Assembly: GCA_959606905.1 (NCBI GenBank)
Contig: CAUHML010000003.1
Span: 62,001 to 126,000 of the forward strand
Direction of reading: 5' to 3'
Length of the DNA: 64,000 bases
Source of the DNA: an uncultured Bacteroides sp.
GTDB taxonomy: Bacteria > Bacteroidota > Bacteroidia > Bacteroidales > Bacteroidaceae
The notes under the pieces were generated by a model. That model saw only the letters and a program-made list of their open reading frames with translations, searched no databases and was not told where the DNA came from. Shown piece by piece: positions 55,873 to 63,663 of the stretch (the first letter of the stretch is position 1; each line of letters opens with the position of its first letter). The position numbers and the translations under genes are program-made.

Positions 55873-56724
55873 TTACACGATCATCTTTTCAATCGGCAAT
55901 ACCAGAATACCTTCTGCGCCCAAAGCTTTCAACTTTCCGATAATCTCCCAAAAACGTTTCTCGTCCAATACTGTATGAACCGAACACCAGCCTTCCTGCG
56001 CTAATGGCATGACAGTAGGACTTTTCATACCCGGCAAGACGGCAATAATTTCTTCCAGTTTATCCTTCGGAGCATTCATCAATACGTATTTCTTATCTTC
56101 TGCTGTTTTCACCGCATTCATGCGGAACAGTAATTCATTCAACACTTCTTTCTTCTCATCGCTCATGTTCTTGTTACCAATCAGTAGAGCTTCAGATTTC
56201 ATGACCACCTCCACTTCTTTCAAACGGTTGCTGACCAAAGTAGAGCCGGAACTTACAATATCAAAAATAGCATCAGCCAGTCCAATGCCCGGAGATACCT
56301 CTACGGAACCGGTAATAACGTGAATTTCTGCATTCACGCCCTTTTCCTTCAGGAAATTACGAAGAATAACAGGATAAGAAGTGGCAATTTTCTTTCCATT
56401 AAACCATGATAATCCCGGATATTCCAAATCTTTCGGCATAGCTAGTGACAAACGGCATTTGCTGAATCCCAAGCGTTTAATGATTTCAGCATCTTCTTCT
56501 TTTTCCATAAATTCATTTTCACCGACAACACCCAAATCGGCTACACCGGTAGCTACTGTTTGTGGAATATCATCATCACGAAGGAATAATACTTCAATAG
56601 GAAAATTGGAAGACTGCACCAACAAGGTACGTTTAGTAGTACTCAACTTGATATCCGACTCTTCTAAAAGTGCCATTGTCTCTTCAAAAAGACGTCCTTT
56701 GGCCTGTACTGCAATTCTTAACAT
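55873..56724 (-). CDS. hisG: ATP phosphoribosyltransferase (long form)
   Basis: 283 residues: catalytic domain with LRIAVQAKGRLFEET and the PRPP loop DAIFDIVSSGSTLV, and a C-terminal regulatory domain (from about residue 210). This is the long, HisZ-independent form that is feedback-inhibited by histidine. First structural gene of the operon, downstream of the leader peptide and attenuator. Confidence 0.95.
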   Translation of the reverse strand: MLRIAVQAKGRLFEETMALLEESDIKLSTTKRTLLVQSSNFPIEVLFLRDDDIPQTVATGVADLGVVGENEFMEKEEDAEIIKRLGFSKCRLSLAMPKDLEYPGLSWFNGKKIATSYPVILRNFLKEKGVNAEIHVITGSVEVSPGIGLADAIFDIVSSGSTLVSNRLKEVEVVMKSEALLIGNKNMSDEKKEVLNELLFRMNAVKTAEDKKYVLMNAPKDKLEEIIAVLPGMKSPTVMPLAQEGWCSVHTVLDEKRFWEIIGKLKALGAEGILVLPIEKMIV

Positions 56725-56772
56725 GATCTTATTTAATTATTTATTATTAATTACTATTCGAATTAAGGGAAT

Positions 56773-56804
56773 AAAAAAAGGCTTACCGTATTCGGCAAGC
56801 CTTT
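56773..56804 (-). terminator. his operon attenuator terminator
   Basis: A 12-bp stem (56777-56788 with 56793-56804, one G-U pair), 4-base loop and, on the minus strand, a run of T. It lies between the histidine-rich leader frame and hisG, as expected of a transcription attenuator. Confidence 0.88.
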
Positions 56805-56850
56805 GTTATCGTTATATAGAGTATACACAATATCATCTATGCCCACCGAG

Positions 56851-56898
56851 TTATTCGTTAGGAAAATGATGATGATGATGTGTAGCTGTATATTTCAT
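56851..56898 (-). CDS. hisL: his operon leader peptide
   Basis: A 15-residue frame, MKYTATHHHHHFPNE, with five consecutive histidine codons. It begins shortly downstream of a perfect promoter and is followed after 46 bases by an intrinsic terminator, then hisG. Ribosome stalling at the His codons under histidine shortage would prevent the terminator from forming. The layout matches enterobacterial HisL attenuation, with a different peptide. Confidence 0.92.
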   Translation of the reverse strand: MKYTATHHHHHFPNE

Positions 56899-56918
56899 AT
56901 TTCTTTTATTAACTGCGA

Positions 56919-56950
56919 CAAAAGTAAAGCATTTGTTTCATACTTCCAAA
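56919..56950 (-). promoter_or_regulatory. his operon promoter
   Basis: On the minus strand TTTG (56947-56950), 20 bases, then TACTTTTG (56919-56926): both Bacteroides elements match exactly with correct spacing. The leader peptide begins about 20 bases downstream. Confidence 0.82.
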
Positions 56951-56979
56951 CATTTATCACAAAAACTTGAGTTTTTATT

Positions 56980-57471
56980 TCAAATTAAAGGTAGTATTTC
57001 TTCCGGCTCTACATCACAGTGCAAAAAATGCATTTCGCTTTTCGCCTTTTCCTGTGAGAAAGTAAAGTAGGTACAAACTGCCTCCGTACATACTTCATTA
57101 TCCTTATTATATAGCTTAGCTTCGATGATAACAATGTTTCTTTTTATTTCCTTGATAGCAGCCCGCAGTACAACGTGAGAATCTTTCGTATCGACAGACT
57201 TCCGGTAACGAGTTTCCATTTTAGAAGTTACTCCCGTTGTCTGCAATTTACGCAACACAACCCAAGCACAAATTTCATCTAATAAAACAGCTTGAATACC
57301 GCCGTGCAAAGTGTCAATCCAACCCTGATATTCAGGACGCGGTTTCCAGATACTCACGATTTCGTCACCGTCTTCATAAAATTCCATTCTTACTCCGGCT
57401 TCGTTATTGGGAGCACAACCAAAACAATTGTATCCTTCCAAACCTTTCCAAGGATTTATTATCTTCTTCAT
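56980..57471 (-). CDS. PaaI-type hotdog thioesterase-like protein
   Basis: 163 residues from ATG 57471 (MKKIINPWKGLEGYNCFGC); an in-frame ATG at 57483 would leave only about a dozen bases after the predicted transcription start. A hotdog fold is indicated by the active-site stretch TLHGGIQAVLLDE and GVTSKMETRYRKSV. The leading CFGC segment is seen in some short-chain acyl-CoA thioesterases. Substrate unknown. Confidence 0.82.
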   Translation of the reverse strand: MKKIINPWKGLEGYNCFGCAPNNEAGVRMEFYEDGDEIVSIWKPRPEYQGWIDTLHGGIQAVLLDEICAWVVLRKLQTTGVTSKMETRYRKSVDTKDSHVVLRAAIKEIKRNIVIIEAKLYNKDNEVCTEAVCTYFTFSQEKAKSEMHFLHCDVEPEEILPLI

Positions 57472-57500
57472 AATTCTCTCCATTATTTAGTTTTACTTCC

Positions 57501-57508
57501 CAAATATA
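57501..57508 (-). promoter_or_regulatory. -7 promoter element for the thioesterase
   Basis: Minus-strand TATATTTG, an exact match to TAnnTTTG, 29 bases upstream of ATG 57471. Confidence 0.5.
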
Positions 57509-57544
57509 GGCAAAATATGAAAAAGACGAATCATTTCCATAGAT

Positions 57545-59449
57545 TTACTTTCGGATACAGCGGATAGAAAAAGCCTTTCTTTCAACAGCTGATGTGGCCG
57601 TTTCCATAGTATTTGCATTGCTTTTCAAAAAAAAGACAGATTCAGCCATTTCCGTATTTGTATCATCCAGTGTCCAATATCCTAAAAACTTGCCTTCTAA
57701 AACACTTAGATCCGGATAAGAATACATTCCTACAGGAAGTCCGTTAAAACCTGAATCATTGTTAACGGGCAACACTTCTGCCCCGTCTATAGATACCCAT
57801 TCACCCGATTTCAATAAAGAAACATCCCCTTTCAGGTAAGAATTTAAGATATTCCAGTCCTCCCAATTTGGAATATTCCAATGGAGTGGCAAGAAATCAG
57901 GAGATAATGCTACACTAGCGGTATAAAGGTAATTATTTGTACAGGATAGCAAATACCCGACAGCATTTTCAGTAACTTCATTCAATTTCGGAATTTCATC
58001 ACCATTCGCAAACAAAGCTGCTTCCAGATTATTCCGCATCCAATACTGTGTTCCGATTTTCACCAACGGATAATTATGAATTACTCCTCCACGTACATCA
58101 CGAGCCACATCATCTAATGCTAATACCTGTAACACATCATCTGCCTCTGTTATTGACAAAGTAACTTTTCCGTTTGCCAATACATAAATATTATTATAAA
58201 CAGGCAAAGTCCCGGCAATATAAGTCAACGAATGCTCATCTATATTCCACGACACTTTACCACCATGCACCTTACCAGATTGCCCTAGAAGTTGAACTAC
58301 CACTCCTTGAGATAAATCAGCAGTAGCATCATTCTTCATCGGATAAGCAACTATTGCCTGAGAAGAAAAGTACGGAGTCACCAGATATTCCTTACATATT
58401 TCAGCCACCTGTTTTCCTGCGTTCAAGACTTTATATACATTCGATTTTGCAAACGTCAATTTCGACACATCTATATATTTATGAAGATTTTCCGATTCGG
58501 CATGATCAGTTTCATCACCTTTCCAATCGCTAATTTCTCCACTAACTTTGTTCATCAAAATATCCTCAGCAGCTACAAAAGTTATTTCCAGCTCTCTTTG
58601 TTTGCCTTCCTGCAAATTCAGAGTTGAAGGTAACAAGCTAATATACTGTTTGCCTTCAACTTCCAGCGTCACATACTGATATCCGGCCATAACCTCTTGC
58701 GGTATCAAGATAAGTTCTTTCCCTATCAACTTCTTTTCAGCCTCTATCTGCCATACTCCGGCCGGGATAATAACATTTTCTTCCGAATAATCGGAATAAG
58801 ACTGCTTCTGAAAATCATATATTGCTTTTGTATAAAAGCCACTAACCGAAAGGTGGGGATCAGCTGCCAATAAATCTTCCACATTGCCACCTTCACCCGG
58901 CACAATCGCTATCTTCAGACGAAAAAACTTATGATTATAAGTCAAAGGAATGGCATCTATGCTTGCAGAAACACCGTCTCGGATAGCAACCAAAAAATCA
59001 GAACGAGAATAATCAGCAGCAACCTCTTGATTTGTTTCTACTGATACCGACATCGTGCTCTCTCCTATCGCCACTCCCTCTTGCCGATAAGGATAATAGC
59101 TCACTAAATTAAGGGTCACTCCGTCATCCGGATAATATACCAACTCATCCGACAGAAACTCGCCTCCGGAAGAACGAACAAAATGAAGATTATCTACATA
59201 GCGTTCCTCCTGCATTGTAGTGGAACCCGCAAGTGCGAATAAACCGACTCCTTCTCCTTCTTCAAAACTATTACCGACAATACGAGTATTAGTCAATTCA
59301 TGTATGTCAGTTACAAACTTCAATGGAATATTTCCATCAGCAATTATCGCTTCATTTTCTTCCGAAATGTGGTTCACACAAGCAGTCAGCAAGATAGAGA
59401 AAATAGCAAAAGAACCTATGTTCTTGGGTAAATAATGAAATACTTTCAT
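57545..59449 (-). CDS. Fimbrillin-like lipoprotein with C-terminal FISUMP domain
   Basis: 634 residues; lipobox ILLTAC. The N-terminal half resembles Mfa/FimA-type fimbrillins (GVGLFALAGS, LVYYPDDGVTLNLVSYYPY, LTYNHKFFRLKI). A middle beta-rich region follows. The C-terminal part from about residue 460 is a FISUMP (Fibrobacter succinogenes major paralogous) domain with VKIGTQYWMRNNL and the ending FSIRCIRK. No chaperone, anchor or minor fimbrial gene is adjacent, so it may be a tip adhesin or a free surface protein rather than a shaft subunit. Confidence 0.8.
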   Translation of the reverse strand: MKVFHYLPKNIGSFAIFSILLTACVNHISEENEAIIADGNIPLKFVTDIHELTNTRIVGNSFEEGEGVGLFALAGSTTMQEERYVDNLHFVRSSGGEFLSDELVYYPDDGVTLNLVSYYPYRQEGVAIGESTMSVSVETNQEVAADYSRSDFLVAIRDGVSASIDAIPLTYNHKFFRLKIAIVPGEGGNVEDLLAADPHLSVSGFYTKAIYDFQKQSYSDYSEENVIIPAGVWQIEAEKKLIGKELILIPQEVMAGYQYVTLEVEGKQYISLLPSTLNLQEGKQRELEITFVAAEDILMNKVSGEISDWKGDETDHAESENLHKYIDVSKLTFAKSNVYKVLNAGKQVAEICKEYLVTPYFSSQAIVAYPMKNDATADLSQGVVVQLLGQSGKVHGGKVSWNIDEHSLTYIAGTLPVYNNIYVLANGKVTLSITEADDVLQVLALDDVARDVRGGVIHNYPLVKIGTQYWMRNNLEAALFANGDEIPKLNEVTENAVGYLLSCTNNYLYTASVALSPDFLPLHWNIPNWEDWNILNSYLKGDVSLLKSGEWVSIDGAEVLPVNNDSGFNGLPVGMYSYPDLSVLEGKFLGYWTLDDTNTEMAESVFFLKSNANTMETATSAVERKAFSIRCIRK

Positions 59450-59755
59450 CTTATTTTTTATTAATTTCCCATTAGAAATCTCTGATAGAACAGAAAGAAT
59501 GACATAAGAGAAAGTATTAGCTTGCGGTTATGAGATACTATACAACACGTCTGTTGCAACTGTAGAATCTTGATTCCAGCACTTCATTTTGAAATGCAAG
59601 GGACGAAAGTATACATTATAATTCAGTTAGAGAATATTTTTATTTGGAAAGTTTTATATTTTTATTTAAATACTAAATAATCAATAACTTACAAAAAACT
59701 GATATATGTCAGAGATTTCCTACTTCACCTTATTATATTAGCAATCTGATGATTC
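59450..59755. other. Intergenic region upstream of the fimbrillin-like gene
   Basis: 306 bp, AT-rich, between two minus-strand genes. A near-consensus minus-strand -7 element (TACTTTCG, 59604-59611) could start the fimbrillin transcript with a leader of roughly 150 bases. No gene or repeat is visible. Confidence 0.5.
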
Positions 59756-60412
59756 TCAAAAAGAATAACCGACCTCTACCCCTGCAATATGCTTACCTCG
59801 CGAAGATTCATATTGATAACAATAAAAAGCATCAAGAGACCAGCGCTTAGTTAAATCAATCTCTATTCCGGGACGATACCTTAAACGAGCTGTCCGCCAA
59901 AAAGGTGCATCATCCAAACTTTGATAAATTTCAATAGAGAAATAAGGTGAAACAATTCCTTTTTGGGGAGCATATCCCAACTTCAGCCGGGAACGTAAAC
60001 GAGTTTCTGATTCTCCACGATCAAAAGTCTGCTGAAACCTTTCCCGCAAAGACATTTTGAGCCATTGATAACGAAAACTGGCCGTAGCTCCAATACGATA
60101 ACGGTGTCTGAACTTCCACCCTATTTCACCTAAGTTCCGATAATGCGTTTCATAACCAATCTCAAATTTCAAAAACGAAAAGGCACGGTAATCACCTCCG
60201 ACAGAAATTCCCCAACGGTCAATCGCACTCATATCATCTTCCGTTCTCAATTCCAAATCACCGGAAACAGCAAAGCGGGAGTCAATCTTATGATTTACTT
60301 TGAATTTAGTCCAGGTTGTGAAATCATTATCTTGTGCGATCATGGCAGAAGTTGTACCAACAACCAACAACACAAACAATAAAACTCTAATAATTATAAA
60401 TTTGCTACTCAT
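59756..60412 (-). CDS. DUF2490 outer-membrane-type protein
   Basis: 218 residues with a signal peptide (to about residue 26, TSAMIAQ). The rest alternates aromatic and charged residues in strands typical of a small beta-barrel and ends in VEVGYSF with a terminal Phe. TTWTKFKVNHKIDSRFAVSGDLELR matches the DUF2490 pattern. A minus-strand TATCTTTG at 60433-60440 is its likely -7 box. Function unknown. Confidence 0.82.
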   Translation of the reverse strand: MSSKFIIIRVLLFVLLVVGTTSAMIAQDNDFTTWTKFKVNHKIDSRFAVSGDLELRTEDDMSAIDRWGISVGGDYRAFSFLKFEIGYETHYRNLGEIGWKFRHRYRIGATASFRYQWLKMSLRERFQQTFDRGESETRLRSRLKLGYAPQKGIVSPYFSIEIYQSLDDAPFWRTARLRYRPGIEIDLTKRWSLDAFYCYQYESSRGKHIAGVEVGYSF

Positions 60413-60495
60413 TGATTTTCGGGTTAAAGTTGCAAAGATAACAAATTATCCTCGGCAAAGAAAAACCATGATACTGAAATAATCCTGAAATAGCA

Positions 60496-60939
60496 TTAGA
60501 ATGTTCTTTTCAAATATACCATGTCCGTCAACAGTTTGCCTTCTTCATAAATCGGATGATCGTAATTGTCGGTAAAGAAATTCTCTACACGGTGGGAAAT
60601 GGTAAAACCGCAATGTTCGTAGAAAGATATGGTAGAAGACACATCTCCTGTACCAACCAACATTTCAGTACACTTATCCTGATAATGCTCGAATAGAAAT
60701 TCAATTAAACGTTTCCCGTATCCCTGACGTTGAAAAAAAGGAACAGTAGCAATATTCTTGATTTCATAAATGCCTTCCCCTTCACGGGTTACTACACAGG
60801 CTGCTTTCAATCCGTTGTCATACAGAACGAACATATCGCCACGTTCCAAATACCGGTCTACCATACTTTCTTGTTCATCAGCCAAGAGTAACAATTCGAG
60901 GAATTCTTTCTTATCTGAAATTACTTTCTTTATCTCCAT
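60496..60939 (-). CDS. GNAT-family N-acetyltransferase
   Basis: 147 residues from ATG 60939 (MEIKKVISDKKEF). A promoter -7 element at 60968-60975 lies between this ATG and an upstream in-frame start at 60987, which I reject. The acetyl-CoA binding motif is FFQRQGYGKRLIEFL, followed by VGTGDVSSTISFYEHCGF. The substrate is not identifiable. Confidence 0.85.
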   Translation of the reverse strand: MEIKKVISDKKEFLELLLLADEQESMVDRYLERGDMFVLYDNGLKAACVVTREGEGIYEIKNIATVPFFQRQGYGKRLIEFLFEHYQDKCTEMLVGTGDVSSTISFYEHCGFTISHRVENFFTDNYDHPIYEEGKLLTDMVYLKRTF

Positions 60940-60967
60940 GTTTTTAAATATTGAATAGCTCTCCTCG

Positions 60968-60975
60968 CAAAGATA
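60968..60975 (-). promoter_or_regulatory. -7 promoter element for the GNAT gene
   Basis: Minus-strand TATCTTTG, an exact match to TAnnTTTG; supports the start at 60939. Confidence 0.5.
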
Positions 60976-61196
60976 TAAAAATATCACAGTGCAAACAAAA
61001 ACACCATATAAATAAGTATATCTTTGTAATATGAAAAATCAAAAGCAGAAACAACCTTGTACTATGTGAAAAATACCATTAAATAAGAGCACCGAAAAAT
61101 TACGGAATGGAATTTTTTACGATGCATAATGACAGATGAGGAGTTTACAAATATTAAGTATGAGTGTATAGGGAATATTCATACAACCGCCTATTA

Positions 61197-61544
61197 TTAA
61201 TCATTTTTTCTATGTTCCAAAATCGTATTCATATTCTCCAAGGCCCACCCTACTAATCCTTCAATATGAGGAATCAGAGTCCCTCCCGTATCCGTCAAGT
61301 TATACTCTACACGAGGAGGTACTTCCGCATACACTTTCCGCTCCACCAATCCATCGGATTCGAGTGTACGAAGAGTGACCGTCAACATTCTCTGAGAAAC
61401 ATCTCCTATTGTCTTATGAATGTCGCTAAAACGCATAGTACCATTGGCATTCAAAGTGATAAGCACCAGCATCGACCACTTATCTCCCAAGCGACTGAGC
61501 ACATCTCTAACTGGACAATTTCCTGTCGGGTGAAAGTTTTTCAT
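61197..61544 (-). CDS. HxlR-family transcriptional regulator
   Basis: 115-residue winged-helix regulator: NCPVRDVLSRLGDKWSMLVL, MRFSDIHKTIGDVSQRMLTVTLRTLESDGLVER and VEYNLTDTGGTLIPHI. Cys10 near the N-terminus matches the redox-sensing cysteine of YodB/HypR-type members. It is divergent from a DJ-1/PfpI gene across a 160-bp gap with palindromic sites, so it probably controls that gene and itself. Confidence 0.9.
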   Translation of the reverse strand: MKNFHPTGNCPVRDVLSRLGDKWSMLVLITLNANGTMRFSDIHKTIGDVSQRMLTVTLRTLESDGLVERKVYAEVPPRVEYNLTDTGGTLIPHIEGLVGWALENMNTILEHRKND

Positions 61545-61580
61545 CTTTTAACGTTTTGTATTTAACTGAATTACAACAAT

Positions 61581-61598
61581 AGTTACTTCCATGTAACT
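61581..61598. promoter_or_regulatory. Candidate HxlR operator
   Basis: AGTTAC-N6-GTAACT, a perfect inverted repeat between the divergent HxlR and DJ-1 genes. The longer sequence AACAATAGTT (61575-61584) recurs inverted at 61681-61690 near the DJ-1 start, giving a second possible site. Confidence 0.55.
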
Positions 61599-61618
61599 TC
61601 CTTATTCAGAGGTGCGTT

Positions 61619-61650
61619 CTTGCTTTTCTCAACAAAGGAAGATACATTTG
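61619..61650 (+). promoter_or_regulatory. Promoter for the DJ-1/PfpI gene
   Basis: CTTG (61619-61622), 20 bases, then TACATTTG (61643-61650), the latter an exact match to TAnnTTTG. The candidate operators flank it. Confidence 0.55.
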
Positions 61651-61704
61651 CATCACAAAAGTAATAAACTTACTAATAATAACTATTGTTTCATTTAAAT
61701 AATT

Positions 61705-62238
61705 ATGATTATGGCAAAGAAAGTAGCAGTTTTAGCAGTAAATCCGGTAAATGGTTGTGGATTATTCCAATACCTGGAAGCATTTTTTGAAAATGGCATT
61801 TCATATAAAGTATTTGCCGTATCGGATACGAAGGAGATTAAAACAAATTCAGGAATCAGTCTGACAACAGATGATGTGATTGCTAATTTGAAAGGACATG
61901 AGGATGAGTTTGACGCATTTGTTTTCTCATGCGGAGACGCTGTACCTGTATTTCAGCAGAATGCAGACAAACCTTATAATATAGATCTAATGGAAGTTAT
62001 CAAAACTTTCGGAGATAAGGGCAAAATAATGATCGGACATTGTGCCGGTGCAATGATGTTTGACTTCACAGGGATAACGAAAGGTAAGAAAGTGGCTGTT
62101 CATCCGTTAGCCAAACCGGCTATCCAAAACGGAATAGCTACCGATGAAAAATCAGAGATTGACGGTAACTTCTTTACTGCACAGGATGAAAATACTATTT
62201 GGACAATGTTACCACAAGTTATTGAAGCACTGAAATAA
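61705..62238 (+). CDS. DJ-1/PfpI-family protein
   Basis: 177 residues (MIMAKKVAVLAVNP; an ATG two codons later is equally possible). The nucleophile elbow GHCAGAMMF places the reactive cysteine at residue 113. DAFVFSCGDAVPVF supplies the preceding acidic region. Family members act as glyoxalases, deglycases, proteases or stress chaperones; the sequence does not decide. The divergent HxlR regulator suggests induction by electrophiles or oxidants. Confidence 0.8.
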   Translation: MIMAKKVAVLAVNPVNGCGLFQYLEAFFENGISYKVFAVSDTKEIKTNSGISLTTDDVIANLKGHEDEFDAFVFSCGDAVPVFQQNADKPYNIDLMEVIKTFGDKGKIMIGHCAGAMMFDFTGITKGKKVAVHPLAKPAIQNGIATDEKSEIDGNFFTAQDENTIWTMLPQVIEALK

Positions 62239-62351
62239 AGCCAAATGACAGGAATATATAACAATAAATGTAAACAAACAAATTAACTCAACGCAGTCTG
62301 TTTATAGAGAAGCGCGTTCCTTTAAAAGAAACAATGCATTTCTCGGTGTGC

Positions 62352-62384
62352 AACAGGTCGTTCCTTTTAAAGGAATGACCTGTT
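62352..62384. repeat. Long hairpin downstream of the DJ-1/PfpI gene
   Basis: Two 16-base arms (62352-62367 and 62369-62384) pair except for one G-U type position. A related partial copy of the CGTTCCTTT segment lies about 45 bases upstream (62313-62325). No T tract follows, so termination is uncertain. Confidence 0.6.
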
Positions 62385-62423
62385 GATTTAAAAAGCAAAA
62401 ACGCCTCATATACGATACTATAA

Positions 62424-62853
62424 ATCAATAAGATAGAATTTTCCGTGACCGATACAGGAATGGGCATTGCTCCTGATAAAGTTAACCAAGTGTTCGACCG
62501 TTTTGTAAAGCTGAATACCTTCTCGAAAGGCACAGGCTTAGAGTTGTCTATTTGCAGAAGTATCATCGAACATCTTGGCGGTACTATCGGAGTGATTACC
62601 CTATAAGCAGACAGAAGCCATAGAAAAAGCTCCTCAAAAAGAAAATCAAAGTATTACAATCGCAAAAGATAAACTAATAATTCTAATTGCAGAAGACAAT
62701 GAAAGTAATTACAAACTGTTCGAGTCGATACTAAAATATGATTACCACTTAATACATGCCTGGGACGGACAAGAAGCCGTAAATATGTTCAAGGAATATG
62801 GTCCGCAAATTGTATTAATGGATATCATGCAGAAACGCATTATCTTATTGTAA
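62424..62853 (+). pseudogene. Remnant of a hybrid histidine kinase (HATPase plus receiver)
   Basis: Two fragments in different forward frames. 62424-62606 encodes part of a histidine-kinase ATPase domain (VTDTGMGIAPDKV, then FDRFVKL, GTGLELSICRSIIEHLGG). 62611-62853, one frame over, encodes a linker and the first half of a receiver domain (LIILIAEDNESNYKLFESIL, GPQIVLMDI), ending soon after the phosphoacceptor Asp. The sensor region, the dimerisation helix with its His and the rest of the receiver are absent. It is a decayed hybrid two-component gene and should not be functional. Confidence 0.85.
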
Positions 62854-62862
62854 AAGCGAGGC

Positions 62863-63663
62863 TTAATAATTCAGCCACACCTTGAAAGCCGCTATCTTGT
62901 CTTTGCTGACTATGATTTTATCTTTAAATGGTGGCAGGACGTGTACAACCGCCTTACCTAAAAAATAGGGTTCGATACGCTGAATGGCATCTACCGAAAC
63001 AAGTGTCTGGCGATTGGTTCGAAAGAAGACATCAGGATTCAATTGTTCGCAGAGTTTATCCAAAGCAAAGTCCAAAACATATTCTCTATTATTCTTGGTA
63101 ACTACAAAAGTGAGCTTGTTCTCCGAATAGAAATAGGCAACATCACTTACCGCCAAAGTAAAAAGTTTATTACCGGAAGAAATAAGAAATCGGGTGCGAT
63201 ATTTTTTATTCTCTACCACCGGAAGCTTCTGCGTATCAGACAAACTTTCCAACACCTCCAGTATCCGGCTCTCCCGATTAAAATCACGGATATATTTCTC
63301 TGTGAGACTCTCGAAACGTTCGATAGTCTGCAATAAACGTTCCTGATGAATCGGTTTCAGCAAATAGTCAATGCTATTCACCGCAAAAGCACGGACAGCG
63401 TACTCGTCATAAGCGGTGGTAAAAACAATCATACTATCCGGCCGAGCTTGTTCAATCAACATAAATGAATTGCCGTCCGTCAACTGAATATCCAAAAATA
63501 AAAGTTCCGGATGAGGATTCACACGAAACCATTCAACGGATTCTTCGATAGTACCGGGCAGAATCATCACCTCCCAATCCGGGCGAAGCGACTGTATCAT
63601 CTCATGTAGCAAACGTGCCGCCGGCACTTCATCTTCTATTATTGCAGCTTTTATCTTATTCAT
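62863..63663 (-). CDS. LytTR-family response regulator
   Basis: 266 residues. Receiver domain with Asp58 (LLFLDIQLTDG), the acidic pair IIEDE near residue 9 and LLKPIHQ. The C-terminal LytTR DNA-binding domain (about 155-262) has FLISSGNKLFTLAVSDVAYFYS and FFRTNRQTLVSVDAI. Its start overlaps the sensor kinase stop by 4 bases, forming a LytS/LytR-type pair. Confidence 0.93.
   Translation of the reverse strand: MNKIKAAIIEDEVPAARLLHEMIQSLRPDWEVMILPGTIEESVEWFRVNPHPELLFLDIQLTDGNSFMLIEQARPDSMIVFTTAYDEYAVRAFAVNSIDYLLKPIHQERLLQTIERFESLTEKYIRDFNRESRILEVLESLSDTQKLPVVENKKYRTRFLISSGNKLFTLAVSDVAYFYSENKLTFVVTKNNREYVLDFALDKLCEQLNPDVFFRTNRQTLVSVDAIQRIEPYFLGKAVVHVLPPFKDKIIVSKDKIAAFKVWLNY

Noticed and set aside
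62288..62566. 92-codon minus-strand frame
   Set aside because: It is antisense to the histidine-kinase remnant and has no support of its own.
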